This document shows, in pieces, positions 8,501 through 12,006 of a stretch of 12,006 bases of DNA. Every line of letters starts with the position of its first letter. Position 1 is the first letter of the stretch. Source of the DNA: JADJPL01 sp964607915 (lineage in GTDB: Bacteria > Bacteroidota > Bacteroidia > Chitinophagales > Saprospiraceae); assembly GCA_964607915.1 (NCBI GenBank), contig CAZSMU010000124.1, positions 1-12,006 of the forward strand, written 5' to 3'. The translations under genes and the position numbers were made by a program. The notes under the pieces are model-generated. The model worked only from the letters and a program-made list of their open reading frames with translations. It did not search any database and was not told where the DNA came from.

Positions 8501-8751
8501 GAGGTGGAACGGATGCTCGTCACGTTTTCCATAGACGAAACGGCGTCTTCCACTTTCTTGGTCACGTTGTTTTCCACTTCCGCCGGGGAAGCACCCGGAT
8601 AGACGGTGGAGATAAACATGACGGGCGCGTCGAATTTGGGGATGAGCTCGTAGCTCAGATTGGAGAATGAAATGGCACCCAGTACGGAGAGCACCGCGAA
8701 AAACACGATGACCAGGGAGGGGCGCTTTATGGCAATTTCGGTGATAGACAT
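5578..8751 (-). CDS. RND efflux pump permease, HAE1/AcrB family
   Basis: The protein has 1057 residues, the normal length for the family. It is the inner-membrane, proton-driven transporter of a tripartite efflux pump. The first membrane helix is at about 11-30, followed by periplasmic porter sequence with YPGASPAEVE at 51-60. A central helix bundle runs from about 335 to 485 with the proton-relay pair Asp402-Asp403 in GILVDDSIVVLEN. A second periplasmic half spans about 560-855, and the last helix bundle (about 860-1025) has Lys930 in VGLVAKNAILIVDFAN. The Asp-Asp pair and the Lys correspond to Asp407, Asp408 and Lys940 of AcrB. This indicates an intact proton pathway and an HAE1-type rather than metal-ion pump, though the substrates cannot be read from sequence. 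It is the last gene of the tetR-tolC-membrane fusion-RND operon, 30 bp after the membrane fusion gene. Confidence 0.96.
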   Translation of the reverse strand: MSITEIAIKRPSLVIVFFAVLSVLGAISFSNLSYELIPKFDAPVMFISTVYPGASPAEVENNVTKKVEDAVSSMENVTSIRSTSFESVSTVTLEFKQETDINLALQDAQRKLGAIESSLPEDADAPILSKFSSSEVPVMQLGATGDLPPTELYDLVKQRIKPALSRVDGVGQVSLVGGQEREIRVLVNRDQLEGHGLSLLQLVQAVQQANLEFPTGKIKSENAQIQVRLSGKLLDMEEVRQLVIATSPLSGSPVRLRDVAEIRDQTKEVTDISRINGEGAIGLIVQKQSDANAVAVAQGVQKELDNLEAQYKGSNLKFKIASNTTDFTLEAVDAVVHDIGLAVVLVALVMLVFLHSLRNAVIVMVAIPASLVATFIGMYLFGFTLNLMTLLAMSLVIGILVDDSIVVLENIYRHLEMNKSRRQAALDGREEIGFTALSITLVDVVVFVPIALSGGIIGNIMSQFAWVVVFSTLMSLLVSFTVTPMLASRFSRLENLSEKNFIGFFFIAFERALSALGRRYAKILRWSMAHKAIVLSATTVIFFASFGLVGGGFIGTAFFSQSDRGEFIIKLELPKDATIKETNLAAQRAEQLLAQQPEVVNVFATIGRSTGFVAQSTPYIAEINVKMVSVEERSERADVYAQRMRDVLERSLPGTKVSTAQVSFFGGADEAPIQVILSSAELADAMAYANVVADQLRQIPGAVDVELAVEEGNPELNVRIDRDRMAELGLNLQIVGATMQTAFSGNTNAKFRDGAYEYDINILLDDFDRTNVEDVGNLSFTNTLGQKIRLGQFATITQTTGPSVLERKDRVSAVTVRSQVLGRPTGTIGEELKARIAQNPPPEGVDLAYDGELKFQAEGFGALGIAFGAALLFVYLIMVALYDNWVYPFVVLFSIPVAIVGALLAMALALQTLDIFSIVGIIMLVGLVAKNAILIVDFANQLKEEGKSAFDALLEAGEIRLRPILMTTIAMVFGMLPIALATGAGAEWKNGLAWALVGGLTSSMILTLIVVPVIYYLMDLLAFYLSKWFGKGTALHPRQSPLPAPAMEVEKAGHNGA

Positions 8752-8781
8752 AGCACTGCGTTTGTTAGATAGAGCTTTGGT

Positions 8782-9870
8782 TTATTTACCTTCGGGCGAT
8801 TCGTCGTTGCGGATCATGATTTTAGTGCCGTTTTCCAGGTTGATTTGGCCGGAAACGACTACCTGGTCACCCTCTGACAAGCCCTCAGCGATTTCGGCGA
8901 CATCGCCGAAGAGGCGACCCAGGCGCACGGGTTTGAGTACGGCCTTGTCGCCTTGCACCACAAATACGCGGGCGTCGCGGACGCTGCCGACGATGCTTTC
9001 GCGCGGCAGGGCGAGAATGGTGACCTGTTTGCCAGTGCTAAAGAAAGCCCTTCCGTTCATACCTGCCTTGAGGGGGCTACCCGCAGGGTTGGCAAGCTCG
9101 ATTTCCACTAAAAAGCGCTTGGAATTATCGGCCTGTACGTCAATGAAAGATACCGTGCCCCGGAGGCGATCGTTGCGGTAGAGGTCCGGGGAGATTTCGA
9201 TGGTCTGGCCTTTTTTGACCTGGAACACTTCCTCCTCGGTTAGGAAGACCTGCATTTTGAGTCGGCTGATGTTGACGATATCCATCAATTTCATGGCGGG
9301 TGCGATGAAAGCACCTTTTTCCACGGTTTTTCCGGTCACGGTACCACCGATCGGGGCTTTGACGAGGGTGTTGCGCATTTGTTTTTCGAGGCTGCGGATT
9401 TGGCCTTTGAGGTTGTCTATTCCGTTTTGGGCATCGTCGGTTTGTTGCTGGGTGACGCCCCCTTCGCCGAGTAGGTTTTTGAGGCGGGCCAGGTCGCTTT
9501 CTGCTTTTTTGAGGTTGACTCGGGCGATGTCCAATTGGATTTGGAGCGCTTCGTTGTCCACGGAGAGCACTACGGCCCCTTCGCTGACCTGATCGCCGTT
9601 TTTATAGTTCAGTTGGGTGACTTTCCCCTGGGATTCCGATACCAGTGCCATGGACTTATACGGCTGGAAGGTGCCGCTTGCGGAAAAATCCTCGTTCAAG
9701 GTCTGGCGGCTGATGCGGGCGCTGCGCACGGGGATGACGTCGTTGCGCGTCTGGGCGATGCGGGCGCGTTCTTCGATAACTTGTTTGTTGTCGCGCAATT
9801 TCCAAACGATAACCGCGAGGATGGCGCCGACTGCGAGAAGGGTGAGAAGGATGTTCAGAATCTTCTTCAT
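8782..9870 (-). CDS. Periplasmic membrane fusion (adaptor) protein of an RND pump
   Basis: The protein has 362 residues and belongs to the HlyD/AcrA type that joins the RND pump to the outer-membrane channel. I set the start at the ATG at 9870, which opens with MKKILNILLT and a single membrane helix at about 4-23. The frame stays open for 64 more codons upstream, but those overlap the TolC gene and have no protein-like character. The order of parts is typical: lipoyl half-motif at about 74-105, helical hairpin at about 106-165, second lipoyl half at about 168-200 (LVKAPIGGTV), beta-barrel at about 205-280, and membrane-proximal domain at about 285-350. There is no lipobox Cys, so anchoring is by the N-terminal helix rather than a lipid. 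It lies 16 bp after the TolC-type gene and 30 bp before the RND gene. Confidence 0.94.
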   Translation of the reverse strand: MKKILNILLTLLAVGAILAVIVWKLRDNKQVIEERARIAQTRNDVIPVRSARISRQTLNEDFSASGTFQPYKSMALVSESQGKVTQLNYKNGDQVSEGAVVLSVDNEALQIQLDIARVNLKKAESDLARLKNLLGEGGVTQQQTDDAQNGIDNLKGQIRSLEKQMRNTLVKAPIGGTVTGKTVEKGAFIAPAMKLMDIVNISRLKMQVFLTEEEVFQVKKGQTIEISPDLYRNDRLRGTVSFIDVQADNSKRFLVEIELANPAGSPLKAGMNGRAFFSTGKQVTILALPRESIVGSVRDARVFVVQGDKAVLKPVRLGRLFGDVAEIAEGLSEGDQVVVSGQINLENGTKIMIRNDESPEGK

Positions 9871-9886
9871 GGTGATTTCTACTTTT

Positions 9887-11260
9887 TTAGTTGAAGAGTT
9901 GGAGGATGCGGCCGTTGGCGTACTCCAGGTCGAGCCGGGCCAGGTTATATTGAAGCAGGGTGACGAGACGGGAGGCCTGTACTTCGCGCATGCTGCGTTC
10001 GGCGGCCAGGAGTTCTGTGACCGATGCGAGCCCTTGCTCGAAGCGTTTTTGGGAAACGGCATAGACCTCTTCGGCCACTTTCTGGTTCTGCGCGATGGAT
10101 TGCAGGGTATTCCAGGTGGTTTTCATCTGGCGTACGGCATTGCCGTGTTGGAATTGCAGGGACTGCAGCAGTTGGCGGCGGTCTTCGTTGAGTTTGAGGA
10201 CTTCGATATCCGACTGTTGGATCTGGCTGCGCTTCAGGAAGCCATCGAAAATGGGCACGCGGATATTGAGGCCGATTTGCGAATAGTCAAACCACCGGTT
10301 CCCGTCCCCGAAGTCTTTGAGCGTATTGGCCTGCCCCTGGAAGTTGTAGCCGCCAAACAAGCGCACGGTGGGGTAGTAGCCGGCCCGGTACACCTCCGTG
10401 TTGAGGTTGTTCAGGTTGATTTGCCGATCGAGGATGAGAAGGTCGGATTTGCGCTGGAAATCGGGCGCCCCACCGTCCGGCATTGCGAGGGAAGCGGGGT
10501 CTGCCAGGAGCGTATCGCTGAGGGCGATGGGCTGGTCCTGCGGCATGGCCATGGCGAATTTCAGAGCTTGTACCGCTTGTTCGTACTGGAGGTCCAGGTT
10601 CTGGAGCTGCGTCTGCAGGTTGACTTGGTTCACGCGGAGCTGGTCCACGTCCACTTTCCGGGCGAACCCGTTCTCAAACTGTTTTTCTGTGACCTTGATC
10701 AAGCTGAGCACCTGGGCGAGGTTGACTTGCAGCAGGGTCTTTTGCTGCTCCAGCATCTTGGCCTGGTAGTAAGTGCGCGCTACATTGTAAGCCAGTTCTT
10801 CCTGTGTTTTGGACTCTACGACAGCCGACAGGGCGCGTAGTTCCTGGACGGCCTTCAGGCCGGTCCAGTAGGTCTGGCTGTATAGTAATTGGTTGACTTC
10901 CAATCCAAAGAGTGCATTTAGGTCGGTGCCAAACTGCACGGGTACGAGTTCGTCCGGCTTGCCCTGGAAGAAGTTGGGGATGAGCTGGGTCGGTAGTTTC
11001 ACGTTGTAGATCATATTGGAGCTGATCTCGACTTGTGGCAGGCCGGTGCTTTTTTGCTGGGCGACCTGCGCTTCTGCTTTGCGCGTTTCCAATTTGCTCT
11101 TCAGCACTTGCGGGCTGTTTTGCAAGGCAAACTGTACGCTTTCCTTCAGCGATACGCTCTGCTGTGCCTGTGTGGCCCACGGTAGGGCGAGCAGGAGCAC
11201 CAGGGTGCCCGCAAGGCTGGAAAGCCGGATAAAGTAGTGTGTGGATGTTCGGGTCTGCAT
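9887..11260 (-). CDS. TolC-family outer-membrane efflux channel
   Basis: The protein has 457 residues, within the usual range for outer-membrane efflux proteins. A signal peptide spans about 1-32, with a hydrophobic core at 15-28 and probable cleavage after TQA. Two related halves follow, as expected for this family. The first has helical sequence at about 35-72, GLPQVEISS at 73-81 and the strand region EVNQLLYSQTYW at 121-132. The second has YRAGYYPTVRLFGGYNF at 291-307 and LNIRVPIFDGFLKRSQ at 331-346. Long Gln-rich helices run between and after them. It would form the trimeric channel that carries pump substrates across the outer membrane. It starts 12 bp after the tetR-like gene and ends 16 bp before the membrane fusion gene. 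Confidence 0.95.
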   Translation of the reverse strand: MQTRTSTHYFIRLSSLAGTLVLLLALPWATQAQQSVSLKESVQFALQNSPQVLKSKLETRKAEAQVAQQKSTGLPQVEISSNMIYNVKLPTQLIPNFFQGKPDELVPVQFGTDLNALFGLEVNQLLYSQTYWTGLKAVQELRALSAVVESKTQEELAYNVARTYYQAKMLEQQKTLLQVNLAQVLSLIKVTEKQFENGFARKVDVDQLRVNQVNLQTQLQNLDLQYEQAVQALKFAMAMPQDQPIALSDTLLADPASLAMPDGGAPDFQRKSDLLILDRQINLNNLNTEVYRAGYYPTVRLFGGYNFQGQANTLKDFGDGNRWFDYSQIGLNIRVPIFDGFLKRSQIQQSDIEVLKLNEDRRQLLQSLQFQHGNAVRQMKTTWNTLQSIAQNQKVAEEVYAVSQKRFEQGLASVTELLAAERSMREVQASRLVTLLQYNLARLDLEYANGRILQLFN

Positions 11261-11272
11261 GATGTGGAACCT

Positions 11273-11872
11273 TTAGATTTGCATGTATTTTTCGAGGTAT
11301 TGAAGCCCCAGGGGCGATATAATGCCCCGCAGGTAGTGCATGATGTACTCGCGGAATACCTGGTCTTTGGGGATATTGTCGGGGAACAGGCGCTCGTCCA
11401 TGATCAGGTTAAAGCTGTTGACGTGGATGCGCGCCATGATTTCTATGTCGAGGTCGGGCAAGTACAGGCCCTGGGCGATTCCTTTTTCGAGGTTGGCGCG
11501 GATGCGCTCGTAGATATCCGTGCGGGTCGTATCTTCGAGCACTTTGAACGCCTCGGGATGGTATTTTTTCAAATCGAAAATGAGGCTGGGGGAGATTTTT
11601 TTCAGCGATCGGATGACCATGCGGGCGATTTCCACGATTTCCTCCAGGGCGTTGCCGGCTTTGGCAAGGGTATCGGCAATATGGGCCAGCTCACAACGCC
11701 GGTTGTGTTGGAGGGTCTGGATAAGCAAATCTTCTTTGGTGGCAAAATACTGGTACAGGGTTTTTTTGGAAATGCCCAGTTCCCGGGCTACATCGTCCAT
11801 GGAGACGCTTTTCACGCCATAGCGCATGAATAAACTCTCCGCTTTTTCAAGAATGATTTGCTGGTTGTCCAT
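11273..11872 (-). CDS. TetR/AcrR-family transcriptional regulator
   Basis: The protein has 199 residues. The N-terminal helix-turn-helix is clear: an opening helix (QQIILEKAESLFMRYG at 4-19), then SMDDVARELGISKKTLYQYF at 24-43 and KEDLL. The remaining 150 residues form the variable helical ligand-binding and dimerisation domain. Family members usually repress a neighbouring efflux system until a ligand is bound. Here the gene is first in the operon with the pump, 12 bp before the TolC gene, so it probably controls its own operon. A 14-bp inverted repeat immediately upstream is the likely binding site. The ligand is unknown. The ATG at 11872 lies 13 bases after a good -7 box, so the leader is very short. 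Confidence 0.94.
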   Translation of the reverse strand: MDNQQIILEKAESLFMRYGVKSVSMDDVARELGISKKTLYQYFATKEDLLIQTLQHNRRCELAHIADTLAKAGNALEEIVEIARMVIRSLKKISPSLIFDLKKYHPEAFKVLEDTTRTDIYERIRANLEKGIAQGLYLPDLDIEIMARIHVNSFNLIMDERLFPDNIPKDQVFREYIMHYLRGIISPLGLQYLEKYMQI

Positions 11873-11885
11873 TGATTGGTCGCTA

Positions 11886-11919
11886 CAAAATTAGACCCTT
11901 AAAACTATGGAAACGCAAA
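11886..11919 (-). promoter_or_regulatory. Candidate Bacteroidota promoter of the efflux operon
   Basis: On the minus strand TAATTTTG (11893-11886) matches the Bacteroidota -7 consensus TAnnTTTG exactly. A TTTG (11919-11916) lies 22 bases further upstream, slightly more than the usual spacing, as a possible -33 element. One arm of the 14-bp inverted repeat sits between the two boxes, as expected for a repressed promoter. Confidence 0.6.
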
Positions 11920-11944
11920 AAAGGTTTTAAGTTTCCATAGTTTT
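11901..11944. promoter_or_regulatory. Inverted repeat, probable TetR-family operator
   Basis: AAAACTATGGAAAC (11901-11914) and GTTTCCATAGTTTT (11931-11944) are perfect complements separated by 16 bases. An overlapping pair, CTTAAAAC (11898-11905) and GTTTTAAG (11924-11931), is also exactly complementary, so the site contains two interleaved inverted repeats. It overlaps the spacer and -33 region of the operon promoter. Binding by the adjacent TetR-like protein is inferred from position and symmetry. The spacer is wider than in many TetR sites, which could mean two dimers or a hairpin. Confidence 0.6.
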
Positions 11945-11953
11945 TATAAAAAC
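11940..11953. repeat. 14-base AT palindrome next to the operator
   Basis: GTTTTTATAAAAAC is a perfect palindrome that overlaps the outer end of the right operator arm. It lies just before the possible divergent start codon at 11960. It could be part of a promoter or a second protein site, or simply AT-rich sequence. Confidence 0.3.
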
Positions 11954-11959
11954 AGACCA

Positions 11960-12006
11960 ATGGAGCTATATGGTGGACAAGTAGAAGAAAACGCTCGAAC
12001 GCGCGC
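11960..12006 (+). CDS. Possible start of a divergent gene, cut by the window end
   Basis: An ATG at 11960 opens a frame of 15 complete codons (MELYGGQVEENARTR) that is still open at the window edge. An in-frame TAA lies at 11900-11902. The leader is A-rich (ATAAAAACAGACCA), as often seen before Bacteroidota genes, and TAGTTTTT at 11938-11945 is a one-mismatch -7 box without a clear -33 partner. The fragment is too short to identify a family or to exclude chance. If real, the operator region would be shared by divergent genes. Confidence 0.25.
   Translation, partial: MELYGGQVEENARTR

Noticed and set aside
9871..10062. 64-codon upstream extension of the membrane fusion gene
   Set aside because: It overlaps the TolC coding sequence in another frame and is Ser/Pro-rich without family resemblance. 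The ATG at 9870 gives the expected membrane anchor.
9617..10840. A 407-residue plus-strand frame opposite the membrane fusion and TolC genes
   Set aside because: It crosses two well-supported minus-strand genes and their intergenic gap, so it is an antisense shadow.

Overview
The window looks like chromosomal DNA from a GC-rich member of the Bacteroidota. Evidence for this is a candidate promoter of the TAnnTTTG type in front of the tetR-like gene, A-rich leaders without clear Shine-Dalgarno sequences, a compact tetR-tolC-membrane fusion-RND cluster in the order common in that phylum, and a large secreted propeller-amidohydrolase of a kind frequent there. A Saprospiria- or Cytophagia-like host is a guess that the sequence alone cannot confirm.

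Layout. Positions 1-253 are non-coding and hold an AT-rich hairpin and a lopsided copy of a palindromic element. At 254-3634 (+) lies a secreted 1126-residue protein with an N-terminal TolB/PD40-type beta-propeller and a C-terminal amidohydrolase domain. It converges on a minus-strand gene at 3727-5235 for a three-LysM protein with a lysozyme-like C-terminal domain. A perfect 29-bp hairpin lies between the two genes and probably terminates both. Positions 5236-5577 are non-coding (342 bases) and hold a short inverted repeat, a perfect 31-bp hairpin related to the lopsided copy near position 170, and an AT-rich stretch with a plus-facing terminator-like hairpin.

From 11872 down to 5578 the minus strand carries one apparent operon: a TetR-type regulator, a TolC-type outer-membrane channel, a periplasmic membrane fusion protein and an HAE1/AcrB-type RND pump, with gaps of 12, 16 and 30 bp. 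Together the last three should form a tripartite efflux pump spanning both membranes. The regulator is the first gene, so it would control its own synthesis along with the pump. A 14-bp inverted repeat that overlaps the candidate promoter is the likely operator. A possible divergent gene begins at 11960 and runs off the window.

Most of the window is recognisable families. I see no CRISPR array, tRNA, rRNA, transposase or clear new defence system. The points most worth a second look are the operator-promoter layout, the pair of related palindromic elements, the departures from the usual amidohydrolase metal ligands, and a LysM/lysozyme-like protein with no visible export signal.
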